Assembly: GCA_963851245.1 (NCBI GenBank)
Contig: CAWKOH010000001.1
Location: 1 to 64,000, forward strand
From: CAWKOH01 sp963851245
Lineage (GTDB): Bacteria; Actinomycetota; Acidimicrobiia; Acidimicrobiales; Palsa-688
DNA: 64,000 nucleotides
Direction of reading: 5' to 3'
In this document: positions 1 through 10,194 of the stretch, one piece after another
How the letters are laid out: the number at the start of each line of letters is the position of its first letter
Numbering within the stretch: position 1 is the first letter of the stretch
The notes under the pieces: generated by a model
What the model was told of the DNA's origin: nothing
Database searches by the model: none
Seen by the model: the letters and a program-made list of their open reading frames with translations, nothing else
Translations under genes and position numbers: made by a program

Positions 1-186
1 CTTCCCCCTTGCCGCCGCTCAACCATCGTATTGCTCATGGCTACATCCGGGACGGCATCTCCCGCGCTCCAGCCCGCACTCGCGCCCATCAGGGGGTTGT
101 GTATCGATCAAGATGTATTATAATAAACACTTGTAGACGCGTTCCCTTGCAGTCAACTTCCCCCGCGTCTACGGGCGGTCATAGAG

Positions 187-1029
187 ATGAAGTCGGTCTC
201 GAAATCCAAGAAGTCGATATTCGGCTTCGTCGTTTTCGTCGTTGCAGCAGCAGCCACACCAACCTTGGTTCAGGCAGCGACTCTTCCGGGAGCGGGGGTA
301 TGTCGAGTGTCGGGCACCCTTCCGGGTGGAACTGCCGCAAAGGGCTCGTTCACCGACAAGGTCACGTCCTACAGCACCATCAAACCTGTCGCAGGCAGCG
401 CAGTGCGCGGTGTCTTTCGTGTGGCTACTTCAAAGGGAACGGTCAACGTTTACCGTACGACGGCCACCAAGTTGACCGGTCTCACTCCTGCGTCGGGGTT
501 GTGCATCAGCGGAACGTTCGTACGGGCTAAGGGTGTATCCGATCTCACGGCAGGCGCATTGACTCATCCGAGTGCCGCCGCCCGCCCAGCCTCGGGTTCG
601 ACGAGGAGAACGGTCACCTATATGAACAACGGCAGGAGACCAAGGCCACGATCAGATTCCCGCCGGCAAGGTTGGCGTGGCAATGACCGCCGCCCTTAGT
701 CAGATCGGTGACCACTACAGCCAAGGTCCGCAGAAACCAAAAAGTCGGAAACGTGCGGGCACTTTCGACTGCTCCGGACTCATGCAGTGGTCGTACACGA
801 AAGCCGGTATCAGTATCCCACGAACGACCTATGCCCAATGGCCGGTTCTGAAAACGCCAAGCCCAAAACACCGGGGGCCCTTGTCTACTTCGCCGACACA
901 AACCGGAAGCCGGATCATGTGGCTATGTACCTCGGTAGCGGGCTGGTACTGCATTCGCCGACCTACAGCCAAAAGGTCCGGATCCAGCCACTTTGGACAA
1001 GCGGACTGCTCGGGTGGAAAACCGCCTGA
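187..1029 (+). pseudogene. Secreted NlpC/P60-type cell-wall hydrolase, frame-broken
   Basis: Starts at ATG 187 with a typical signal peptide (Lys-rich start, hydrophobic core around residues 11-25, possible cleavage after VQA). The reading then needs at least three frame changes, near 545, 655 and 855, to continue. The downstream pieces carry the NlpC/P60 hallmarks: FDCSG with the catalytic Cys near 768-782, then a second half containing GALVYFAD and DHVAMYLGSG, where the His is the expected catalytic partner. Such proteins cleave peptide stems of peptidoglycan outside the membrane. The protein sequence stays family-like in each frame, so recent decay or sequencing indels are both possible. 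The first 186 bases hold nothing I can support. Confidence 0.6.
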
Positions 1030-1099
1030 GCGCCTCACCCCCACTCACATTGTGACCACATAACGTTCGACGGCTCGGGTCGCGTTCGAATTGTGATCC

Positions 1100-2483
1100 A
1101 TGACAGTCATAGAGCAGACTTTTCGTCGAGCTGACATGTCGGACAAACAACAAGAACCAGTCGACCTGAACCACCCGGCCACAAGAATTGCCGACGAGAT
1201 CCTGGCACTGGCAGGCAAGGCCAACGCTGCATACGACATGGGCCTAATACGGCGCCAGCCGTTCCTTTCGCGCTGGATTCCCGTCTTGGACAGACGGTTC
1301 AACAAGTACTGGCCTATTCTCGCGGAAATCGGACATCGAGCTGCGGAGCTTTCGCAGTGGCCTGTGACCGACGAAGCCATCAAGGCCCACTTGCAAAAAG
1401 CCGATACTTCTGCCCAGCCCGGCACGGTCTCGCCTGCCGATGGCCGCCGCCCCGTGATCACCGGCGTCCAGATGGATTCAGGTGACACGCTTGTCACTGC
1501 CGAACAGGTCTACGCCCTCTACATGGGCACCGAGAGAATGACAATCGACAAAGCGCGCATTCTCCAGCATTGGTGGCAAGGCACCGCCCGCGCCACTATT
1601 TACGCAGCCCAGCAGAAACCTGATGTACCTCTGCGCTCGAAGGTTCAGCAGACAATGGGAAGGCTCAAGGGAGTAAAAGAGACAATCCATGGTGACCACG
1701 CCATGAGTGGAGTGATCCACGGTGCGGCAAACGAATTGACCACACGAACAACGAGTGTTGCGACGCTTATCAGTGAGATCCCCGAGATTGCACTGGCTCC
1801 TCGATGGCGAGCCGTTGAAGAGGCGCACGTCAAGGCCAATCCCGGCGCGCCACTACCGGATGACATTACGCATTTGGAAATTCCTTCCCGTGGTGGGCGC
1901 AGGTACTTTGGCGGCCATCGGTTACATGTTGTCCGGCGCCGCCGCGCTTTCACTGAGCACAACGCTTACCGGTGGCCTCGGCTCCATCGGAGGTTCCGCT
2001 GCAATTCTTGGGATGGGTCTATGCAGACTGAACACCAAGCCGTCGCGAATCGCGCCCCTCTTCCTGAGACACTACGGGAAGGCACAAGAGCTACGGACCG
2101 CCGAACGCGACCTGATACCGTGCTCCTTGCGTGAGATCGAGATCGCTCTGGATGAGCCGGAAAGGATCGGATTCACACGCATTGCAGACAGGATCACAGA
2201 TCACGTAAACAGGTCAGTCGCGAGAGTAACGACAGTTGCAGCCGTTCTTCGACACTACGGCTACGAACGGAGCGTCGACCAACAACTTCCCGCCGAGACC
2301 AACAAGGAACTCAATGCCGGGGATGCGATCGATGCTCTCGTCGCTTGCACATCGGCATTGGAACAGTGTGCGCTCTCCGCTGCGGAAGGCAGCGGCAGCA
2401 GCGGCATAGGTGTGGGCATGGTCCCACCACAGACTCGCGATCCATCGCCACCAGGTCAGGCCGGCCCGTTCACTTTCGGCTGA
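1100..2483 (+). CDS. Membrane protein of unknown function, one frameshift
   Basis: Two overlapping open frames read as one protein: residues 1 to about 260 from ATG 1100 (a second ATG at 1136 is an equally good start), then a shift near 1875-1890 into the frame that ends at 2483. The first part is soluble and helix-rich. The second opens with about 45 hydrophobic, Gly/Ala-rich residues (GAGTLAAIGYMLSGAAALSL and on), likely two membrane helices, followed by a charged helical tail. I recognise no family. It lies 70 bases after the NlpC/P60 gene on the same strand. Confidence 0.5.
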
Positions 2484-2504
2484 GCCCGGCGTAAGAGGCT
2501 TGAA

Positions 2505-2932
2505 CTACTGGCCGATCGATTCGCAGAATGTCTTGAAGCTGTTGGCCTGTGCCGGCAAATCTTTTCTGACTGCAGGTGCCATCAGCGGGAAAATGAGCTT
2601 GAAGACGCCTTTGGGCCTCATGTCGAAAGTCTCATGCAGCCGCGTGGTTCGTCTCCGACCGCCTCCAGCGAGAAGCGCGCCGTGATGTCCATCATCTTTC
2701 CGGTCACCTCGAAGTCGAGCTTGGCCGGTTTGTCATATGTCGAGATCGTCGCCTCATACTCTTGACCCCGATTCACCGTCGTGAATTTCGTACCAAGGCC
2801 GATCGGCTCGCCTGATTTCAGCACCGATGACGATACGCGGGTGTTCCAATGGACCTCGTTGCGCCCGTCGGCCATCGCATCGAATACGTCAGCCTGAGAA
2901 CGGGCTATGTCGACATCGCTCTCGAATTCCAT
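2505..2932 (-). CDS. SRPBCC / polyketide-cyclase-like small protein, one frameshift
   Basis: Reads from ATG 2932 (MEFESDVDIARSQADVFDAM); an in-frame ATG at 2953 is upstream. The pattern is that of the SRPBCC fold (START-like hydrophobic ligand pocket): an opening strand plus 'ADVFDAMAD', a central 'LGTKF' strand, and a closing helix. The open frame stops early at 2618. With a one-base change near 2650 the other frame supplies the missing end, RPKGVFKLIFPLMAP, which matches the usual C-terminal helix of the family, and ends at TAG 2505. The ligand cannot be told from sequence. Confidence 0.6.
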
Positions 2933-3002
2933 GTCACGGAGTCTACGAGGCAAAGAGCCCTTGCGGGATCATTCAAGGTCGACACCGCCGGAACGAACCG
3001 AA

Positions 3003-3919
3003 CTAGATCACCAACGCAGCGGGTTCGAGCTCAAGTGCACGTGAGATTTCGCCGACGTAACGGATTGCGTCGCAACGAGCCGACAGACTTTTGTCGAAGT
3101 ATGCCCAGCACAACGTAGCTCTCGTCAAGAGTCGCACCGGATGGAGGGCGCTGAAGGTATCTTCCTTCAGATGATCAGGCAGGTCGCTAGTCAGATCCAG
3201 GCCGGCATAGTCCCACTCGGCAGGTCCGCGACACGCTGCACCAAAGTCAAAAAACAAGATGCCACGATTGACGACGTTCACGACATTTCCTCGCCATGCG
3301 TCGAATTGAATCGGCTGCCACTCTTCAGGGGTCCACAGTTGACGCTCCGATGCCACATTCCACGCATCAATCATCAACCTTCTTACAGTCCAGGCATCCA
3401 GCGTGTAACACGCGATGGCTCTTCGACCAGATTCCTCGCCTGACGAAGACGGTCGGTTATCAGAGGCAGCGGACCCGGAAAACCTGACATGTGTCCGTGC
3501 AAATCTTGCAATGCGCTGATTAGGCCTTTTCGGTCGATAGCCGCAGCCGATTGACGGCCGAATGACTCAAAGAGCACAACCTGGGCGTCGCCTATCATCA
3601 GCGGGCTCTCTTGGCCGACACAAGGTCGTGCCGTGGGGGCAGAGACACTTGCCAGGTAGTTACACATGCGCAACTCGAGTGACAAGTCATCGTGTGAATA
3701 CCGGCCCGGAACATCCAGAGCCACCTTGGCAACGACCTCGGGGCTGAGGCGGACAACGAAATTGTTTACGTCGGCAATCAGCGCGACCTTGGTGACGGGT
3801 ATGCCTAATAGATCTGCGGCTCGGACAGCGCTCTCGATCGCCTGGCTGACCTGATCTCGATGGTGCTTCACTACCCTCTCAATGTCGCGTCTCGGCAGGG
3901 GCACGTTCAAATCGGCCAT
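3003..3919 (-). CDS. Aminoglycoside-phosphotransferase-like kinase, one frameshift
   Basis: The N-lobe starts best at ATG 3919 (MADLNVPLPRRDIERVVKHH), with a longer frame back to 4006. It contains NNFVVRLSPEVVAKVALD, the nucleotide-binding strands with the likely ATP Lys. The frame breaks near 3395; the next frame supplies the C-lobe: QFDAWRGNVVN for the catalytic loop, then FDFGAACRGPAEWDYAGL for the metal-binding Asp and the segment typical of APH enzymes. In the catalytic loop the common HGD is FD, so the Asp and Asn remain but the His-Gly pair is changed. It lies downstream of the YdjM-like gene and upstream of the SRPBCC gene on the same strand. The substrate is unknown and resistance should not be assumed. 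Confidence 0.55.
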
Positions 3920-3938
3920 CCTTAAAGGTAGGCGTGGC

Positions 3939-4490
3939 CTACCAGCTCGCCACGGCGTGGTGCTTGGAGCGCGAACCCCACCTTTCAGAGGATCCACATT
4001 CCACATGGATCCAACGCACGATCTTGCCGTCCAACAACAGATGGCTGAAATATCCTACGACGGCCGCACCGTAAAGAAGCCACGACAAACGCAACAAGTC
4101 AGGCCTGTACAGCAATGGCAACAGGAATATTGCGGCAGGAACTCCGAACATTGCGAGTTTCGAATGTGTCCACCCACGGTGCTTGCCGATGGTCGGTGTC
4201 ATCGACAAGAGCCCGAGTATCGCGGCGGCCTCTATTCGATGCGTAAGTATGAGCCCGACGTCGGCCGCAAACGCAAGCCCGTAGAAGACGTCTTGACCTT
4301 TTGAATTGGTATCGACGTCAGGCCATAGCCCGAACAGGATCGAAACGACAACGAGTGCGACCAAGAGCTGCGGCTTCGCAAGAAACTGCGGCTTGTCTGC
4401 AATGACCTTTGTGTAAGTGCTGTCGATGACCGCTGCGTAGGCAGCGCCGAGGGTTACGGAGCCGGCGAGATGTCCTTTATATCCAGGCAT
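3939..4490 (-). CDS. YdjM/DUF457-type membrane-bound metal-dependent hydrolase
   Basis: Chosen start ATG 4490 (MPGYKGHLAGSVTLG); the open frame extends to 4565. The motifs of the LexA-regulated YdjM-like family are in order: GHLAG near the start, LFGLWPDVD, HRGWTHS and SHLLLD, giving the His/Asp metal-ligand set between four to five hydrophobic helices (LLVALVVVSILFGLW; FGLAFAADVGLILT-like; FGVPAAIFLLPLLY; LSWLLYGAAVVGYFS). The end, after LLLDGKIVRW, is short and polar compared with relatives. The biological substrate of this family is not known. It is divergent from the 4499 gene, with starts only 8 bases apart. Confidence 0.7.
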   Translation of the reverse strand: MPGYKGHLAGSVTLGAAYAAVIDSTYTKVIADKPQFLAKPQLLVALVVVSILFGLWPDVDTNSKGQDVFYGLAFAADVGLILTHRIEAAAILGLLSMTPTIGKHRGWTHSKLAMFGVPAAIFLLPLLYRPDLLRLSWLLYGAAVVGYFSHLLLDGKIVRWIHVECGSSERWGSRSKHHAVASW

Positions 4491-4498
4491 GGCCGGGC

Positions 4499-5071
4499 AT
4501 GGTACTAAAATATCCCATTGGCAACGGCCTCGCTGCGCAATATGTTCATCACTGGATGAATGCACACGACCGGCGAAAGGTCCAACAAGCCAGTTTCGTG
4601 ATCAATCCCGAATTGGGCGACCCTTACGGGATCTCGGTCGGCAACTTCGAAGAGGCGAGACAGGTCGTTGGAGAGCTCTTCGGAATCGCCGACAAGGCGA
4701 TCGTCAGAGCCATTGAGCAATTCGTTGCACGAGACCCCGGTCCCCTCGACCACGTTCTGCTCAGAATCGTCGCTGCGGCCGCTCCTGTCATCGCTGACTC
4801 GAGAAGCATCGTGAAACTTATTCACGATCTCCCCGTAACAGGCATGCGAGTCGCGTTCGAGCGCATCGACGTGTCACAACTCCACGAAGATTTGCAGAAA
4901 TGCCTCAGCGGAAATGCCTCCAGGATGGTCGGTAGGCACATTCTCGGCCCCGACACTCGGCGCCGGCTGGTTCGAGACCTGATATTCCAGACTGTCTGGG
5001 ACGTTGTCGGGCTCGCTCCGCCAGACGCGTTACCGATGCAGCAATCGAGTTTCACCGGCAGACCCATTTGA
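4499..5071 (+). CDS. Hypothetical protein upstream of the repeat protein
   Basis: A soluble, mostly helical protein of 190 residues with no signal peptide or membrane segment and no family I recognise. Its stop TGA (5069-5071) overlaps a TTG that opens the next frame at 5068, so the two are either coupled genes or, given the many indels here, one protein split by a frame error. The sequence is rich in Arg, Asp and Leu (LHDLPVTGMRVAFERIDVSQ-like helices), in keeping with an N-terminal extension of the solenoid protein that follows. Confidence 0.4.
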   Translation: MVLKYPIGNGLAAQYVHHWMNAHDRRKVQQASFVINPELGDPYGISVGNFEEARQVVGELFGIADKAIVRAIEQFVARDPGPLDHVLLRIVAAAAPVIADSRSIVKLIHDLPVTGMRVAFERIDVSQLHEDLQKCLSGNASRMVGRHILGPDTRRRLVRDLIFQTVWDVVGLAPPDALPMQQSSFTGRPI

Positions 5072-7842
5072 AGCAGCTGATGCGTGGCAGGTTGGTACAA
5101 CAGGCCCAAGCCCTCGCATCCCCATTCTCGACGCGAACGATGTTTCAGGCTGCACTTGCCGGAATCGAGAGCCGGCTCGATGCCGCAGAAGCCGAGCTGG
5201 AAAGACGGAAGGGATTACTGACGTCACAGGTGCTCGCACAGATGGGACAACCGTTTTCGGAAACGACACTGGGCGGCCCCGATGCTTTGCTCGCACGTCA
5301 TCCTGTCCAGAATCTTGCGTTATACGCTTTCAAGTCACCGCCTCCGTTGACTCTCGTCGCCGTCGCCGGAGTCTTGAACGAAGTGTCGGACCCGGCACGT
5401 GATGTGGTGGAGGCTGAAGAGCTCGAACGTCTCTGGAAGATATTCCTGCGATGTCACTCGCGCAGCCTCGACTGGCTGCTCGTCATCTTGGATCGCGTCA
5501 CCACACATCCGAAGCTGACTGACAGTCTCGCACGTGAAATCGTTGCCTGGCTGTCACCGATGAGGACGTTCCCAAAGAGACACGGCTGCAGATGTATCAG
5601 AACTTGCTCATGCGTATCGATCTGCCTGAGCCAGTCGCAGAGAAGGGCAGTTCTTGCGGCAATCGAGGCCGATAAAGAGAAGTTTGCCGAGATCAACAAG
5701 GTTACGGGCTCCGACATCGATCCGCGCTTACGAGCGCGCGTTACGTCTTTACCACTACTGCGATCCCGAACGCTCTGCCACATCCTTACCCGCGGACCTC
5801 ACAAGCGAAGAAATCGATCTGCGGCTTACCGGTGTTCCGGACCAATTCATAAACCTGACAGTTGCAAGCCGAGTCGAGGATCCGTCAGCGCTCATGGAGC
5901 TGGCACAGCGCTGGGACCTGGACCACCTCGTCAGAACAGCAATCTTCCGCCGGCCCACCTTCAGCCTCGAGTTCGCGTTGTCGATCCTCGACGAGAGTTT
6001 TGCCCATAGAGCCTGGCGCTGGATCAGGCGTAAGCCACTCGACTTGCTCTATGGCTACACGCTCGAAGTAAGGGGCTTGACAGAGGATCAGCTCGTAAAG
6101 GGGTTGAAACATATACCTCGCGCCGAGCGCATGCTGTATCTGTCTTCTGCGTGCCAGCACCCCGCTGCCGGTCTCAAATTGATGAATCTACTGACGCGAC
6201 ATCCTGACGCTGATGACCTTCTGGCAACACTGGCTATGTTCACCTCGTCTACCGAGGTGCTCGCCCGGATAGGGAAATACGCAAGCAAGAAGGGGAATCC
6301 GGTACTTGCCGGACACGTGCGTCAGAATCCCCTCGCCACCAAAGAGACGGTCGCGGGTCTGACCGAGACCGGACCCGGCGACGAAACTGACGCCTCAGGT
6401 CACCCCATACTCTTGTACGGCCAAGATCCCGAGAGCTTTGTCACTCTCATGGAGAGGCGCGAGGCGCGCATCGAAGTCGTCGACGAGTTGGTCGACCTCG
6501 TATTCGACGACCCCAGGTCGGCGCTAGCGGGATCGCTCGACGTGATCAAAGGTCTGGCCGACGCCGATTACCTCGAGGCGAGGCACTGGCAGTCGCTGAC
6601 AGCCGCGTCGGATCACGGTATTGCCATTGAATTTGCGAGTCACCCGAACTGCCATCTCATGGCTTCGTCACTGGCAGACGCGGTCGAAACAGCCGTGTCG
6701 CACACGATCCATGCACTGCAGACGGGCCTCGGCGTCTTCCCGGCAAGCGAACAAGGCATCAAGACATGGTTCGACGTCCGGGATGGCCCGACGAGCCATT
6801 CCCAATTCGCCTTACGATCGGATGCTCGACGGCCGCTGGATAGACAGGCTCGAACTGAAACTGATCACGACACCGAGAGAGCTTGTTGCCCGCGCCAAGT
6901 ACATGGACAACTGTCTCAGTGACTACGGAGCGAGATGCAGCAACGGTGAGTCTCTGGTAGCGGTGGCCGATGACGGCATCCGGTGTTATGCAATGCTATT
7001 CCACATCCAAGCCGGTGAGCTCCGACTCGCCGACTTCAACTCACGGTTCAACCGGGGGCACGTCAGCAAGAAATTCGCCACCGGACTAAAAGACCGGGCT
7101 GCTGCATCACGAGAGCTCACTGAATTGACCGCCGCCGAGTTCATGCCCGATGATGCTCTCCCTAACTCGCTGACACACAGTCGATCCGGGAGAAGGCCCA
7201 TCGTCTTCGGTTTGTCGAGCCGGCTCACGGCGCTGGCCGCCATTGAATTTTGTGCACGACAGGAAGGTTCGAGTTCTCCTGAGATTCGCGCCGCCATCAA
7301 AAGTCTTACGAACGGCCGAAGAGATACCCCAATACCCATCGAAGATGAAGCGATTGCAGAACGGATTTGCGACGGAGTGAGCCGCTATCTGCAAATCATC
7401 GGCGAAGAACTGGGAAGAGCGTACGCGGCATCGCAGGTCAACAAGATGCATTTCGAGACCATCAGGGCGTCGCTCTCGAATCCCTGGCGCGCCCGCAACG
7501 GCACCTTCTCGCCCACAGCGAAGAAATTCGAGAGTCTCTTCGGTGTAATCAGTGCCGAGTTGCCAGAACACGTAAGCGAGTTCTTGCCAGATGGTCAGAA
7601 TCGTCCAGGCTCCGAACGCCTTCTCGCCGAGGTAACGAACGGGGCTCGCAAAGGGACGACCAAGTTGCTCGACGAGCTGCCAAATGTCATCGGACACGCA
7701 AGGCGGCAAAACCGGCCAGACGCTCTGTCAATCCGCGGCTACGACAATGGGTCAGGGCAAACCTACCTGCCGCTTCAAGCACCAAACCCAAGATAGGTCC
7801 TGCCATACAGGCAGCGACAGAGTTGATATCGCTACTTCCCGA
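5068..7842 (+). CDS. Long helical-repeat (LRV/HEAT-like) protein with PcfJ-like C-terminal part, several frameshifts
   Basis: Reading through needs frame changes near 5558, 5650, 5730, 6800 and 7740, giving about 920 residues; each frame in turn has convincing protein character. The middle part (about 5800-6600) is an alpha-solenoid: repeated short helices with the 'NPVLAGHVRQNPLATKETVA' pattern typical of leucine-rich variant repeats. The part at 6880-7080 carries ARAKYMDNCLSDYGARCSNG followed by 'ADFNSRFNRG', which resembles the PcfJ-like domain found beside conjugation and mobile-element genes. That assignment is by pattern and tentative. The protein text continues to about 7842 and is then lost where the pyrK fragment starts. 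Function unknown. Confidence 0.4.
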
Positions 7843-7845
7843 AGC

Positions 7846-8289
7846 TCAACGGCAGCGGTACTTGCCGCCGATGAAATGCCGCCTTGGTGCTGCGGTGCGG
7901 AAGCCGAGGACGACAGGCGGTGACCCTCCGAGCTGCTCGGCAAGGTACGGCAGCGGTGCGATTCCGATCCCACCGCCGACGAGCAGCGGCCGCTCGACGT
8001 CGAGCCGGTAGCCGTTCCCGAGCGGGCCGAGCACGCCGATCTCGTCGCCGATCCGGAGCAGGCAGAGCGCTTCCGTCCCAGGCCCGATCGGGTCGACGAG
8101 GAACGCGAGCTCGCCGGGCGGTGCCAGGCAGAGCGAGAACGGGCGCGGCAGCAGGCGTCCGGGTGCCTCGAGCATGAAGAACTGCCCTGGAGCACCGGGA
8201 TCGAGGTCGCCGCGCTCGAGCCGCACAAGCGTGTACAACCCGATCCGCTCGGAGCCAGCGACGCTGAGAGTTCGCTTCGAGCCGATCAC
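7846..8289 (-). pseudogene. pyrK: PyrK fragment: dihydroorotate dehydrogenase electron-transfer subunit, 3' end missing
   Basis: GTG 8289 opens a ferredoxin-reductase-like FAD domain: GQFFML, the FAD-binding RPFSL near residue 50, and the nucleotide-binding GGGIGIAPL near residue 115. PyrK passes electrons from dihydroorotate to NAD+ in pyrimidine synthesis and should end with a cysteine-rich [2Fe-2S] segment. Here family similarity stops at about GFRTA (near 7890) and the frame ends at 7846 with no such cysteines. It lies downstream of the carB end on the same strand, the normal order in pyrimidine operons, so both pieces come from one ancestral operon segment. Confidence 0.7.
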
Positions 8290-8430
8290 GCGCTGACCGG
8301 GTGCGATGGGTGGATGTGATGCAAGGACGCGGCGAGCGCTCGTAGCCGGAGGCTACGGGCGCGACTGAGGACGCGGCAGCGCGCCGCCCATCGCGGCCGG
8401 GCAGCCCGTGCCCGGTCGAAGCGGGCTCTC

Positions 8431-9220
8431 TTAAGCCTGCTGGGCGAGCCCGAGCTCTGCATCGATCCGTTCCTGGAGCGAGACCGGCCTGCTCGGCGCG
8501 TGCGGTCGCAATCGCGTGCACGGCGGCGGCCGCGCCCGAAAGCGTCGTGATGCACGGGACCCGCCGCGCGAGCGCCGCCTTGCGGATCGCGTAGCCGTCC
8601 GAGCGCGCGTTGCGACCCTCCGGCGTGTTGATCACGAGATCGCAGCGGCCACGGCGGATGAGGTCGACGACCGTCGGTTCGTCGTCCTGCGCCTCGCTGA
8701 GCTTCCGCACCGGCTCGACCTCGATTCCAGCCGCCGCGAGCGTGGCCGCCGTCCCCTCGGTTGCGTAGAGCTGAAAGCCGAGGCCGACGAGCGTCGCCGC
8801 GATCGGCACGGGGGCCTGCTGGTGGTCGGGCTCGCGGATCGAGATGAACACGGAGCCGGAGCGCGGCAGCCGCCGCCCCGCGGCGCGCTCGGCCTTGTCG
8901 AGCGCGGTTGAAAGGTCGGCAGCGCTTGCCATCACCTCGCCGGTCGAGCGCATCTCCGGACCGAGGACGGGATCGCTGCCCGGGAAGCGCGCGAACGGCA
9001 AGACGGCGGCCTTGACACTCCACTGCCGCGGCGGACGCTCGGGTGGGAGCCCGAGCTCCGAGATCCTCGCCTCCCAGCGCGAGCCGGCAGGCCGCCTTGA
9101 CGAGCTCGACGCCGGTCGCTTTGCTCACGAAGGGCACCGTCCGCGAGGCCCGCGGGTTCGCCTCAGGGACGCCTACCTCGCCGTCGCCGGTGACCGCAAG
9201 CTGAACGTTGAGGAGCCCCA
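8431..9220 (-). pseudogene. carB: carB fragment: last quarter of carbamoyl-phosphate synthase large subunit
   Basis: The C-terminal part of CarB is readable in three frames: NVQLAVTGDGEV and EANPRASRTVPFVSKATG (9100-9215), then FARFPGSDPVLGPEMRSTGE and the allosteric MGS-like domain (9001-8490, including NTPEGRNARSDGYAIRKAAL), then SLQERIDAELGLAQQA to the TAA at 8431. Frame changes are near 9055 (one extra G in a G run) and 8480. CarB joins the ammonia- and ATP-derived halves of carbamoyl phosphate synthesis, but about 800 upstream residues are absent: similarity ends abruptly near 9220 and the sequence beyond belongs to the transporter gene. GTAGCC-GGA-GGCTAC at 8342-8356, between carB and pyrK, forms a small hairpin. 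Confidence 0.75.
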
Positions 9221-9303
9221 AGGCCCGGCCGCCACCCCGGTCCCCTGGCACCCGGCCCCCGGGCACCCGGTACAGGGCGCGAAAGGCGCCGTACCATCGG
9301 TTG

Positions 9304-10192
9304 GTGAGCCGACGACCGCAGCTGGATCGCCCACCGGCGCTGGCGCTGGTCGCCGCCGGTGCCGTTTCGGTGCAGTTCGGCGCCGCCCTGGCCACCCGTC
9401 TGTTCGACCGGGTCGGCCCGGCCGGAGCGGTGACGCTGAGGTTGGTGATCGCCGCTCTCCTTCTTTCCATCCCCTTCCTGCTCAGACGTCCCCGCCCCGC
9501 CCTCGCCGGCAAGCGGGCCAGGGATGTTCAGGTCGCCGTCCTGTTCGGTCTGGCCTTGGCGGGTATGAACCTCAGTTTCTACGAGGCCATCGACCGCATC
9601 CCCCTCGGCGTGGCGGTCACGGTGGAGTTCTCGGGACCCCTCGCTCTGGCTCTCATCGGATCGCGCCGGCTGACCGACGCGGTTTGGGCGATCGCGGCCG
9701 GGGCGGGCGTAGCCCTGCTCGCGTCGGGGACAGGAAACCACCTGGATCCAGTCGGTCTGGCCCTGGCCGGATTGGCCGGGTTGGGATGGATCGCCTACAT
9801 CCTGCTGAGCAAAGAGACCGGCCGGCGCTTCGACGCCCTAACCGGGCTGACCATCGCCATGGTGGCGGGGTCGATCGCCATCCTGCCGGTCGGGATCGTG
9901 GCGGGAGGTTCTCATCTCCTCGATCCCGACGTGCTCGCCCTCGGCGCGCTGGTCGCGGTGCTCTTCTTCCGTGGTGCCCTACAGCCTCGAGTTGCTGGCG
10001 TTGCGCCAGGTCACACCGAGGGCCTTCGGCGTCATGCTGAGTCTCGATCCGGCCGTGGCTACCGCGGCCGGGCTCGTCCTTCTGGGCCAGCACCTGACCC
10101 CCCGGGAGTGGGCGGCCCTCAGCCTGGTGGTGGGAGCCAACCTGGGGAACTCGTTGACGGGTGCGGCGGGCGTGGTCACGACCACCCCGTGA
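9304..10192 (+). CDS. EamA/RhtA-type amino-acid or metabolite exporter, one frameshift
   Basis: GTG 9304 starts a DMT-superfamily transporter with ten expected helices. Two EamA repeats are seen: ALVAAGAVSVQFGAALATRL to the mid-protein VTVEFSGPLALALIGSRR, and a second repeat ending PYSLELLALRQVTPRAFGVM, LDPAVATAAGLVLLGQ, which closely matches RhtA (threonine/homoserine efflux) relatives. The frame breaks near 9975: the VLFFR reading should become a VLF(S)SVVPYSLEL-type reading, so one base is extra or two are missing. It converges on ecfT, with stops two bases apart. The open frame extends upstream to 9208, but that part overlaps the carB junction. Confidence 0.7.
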
Positions 10193-10194
10193 GC

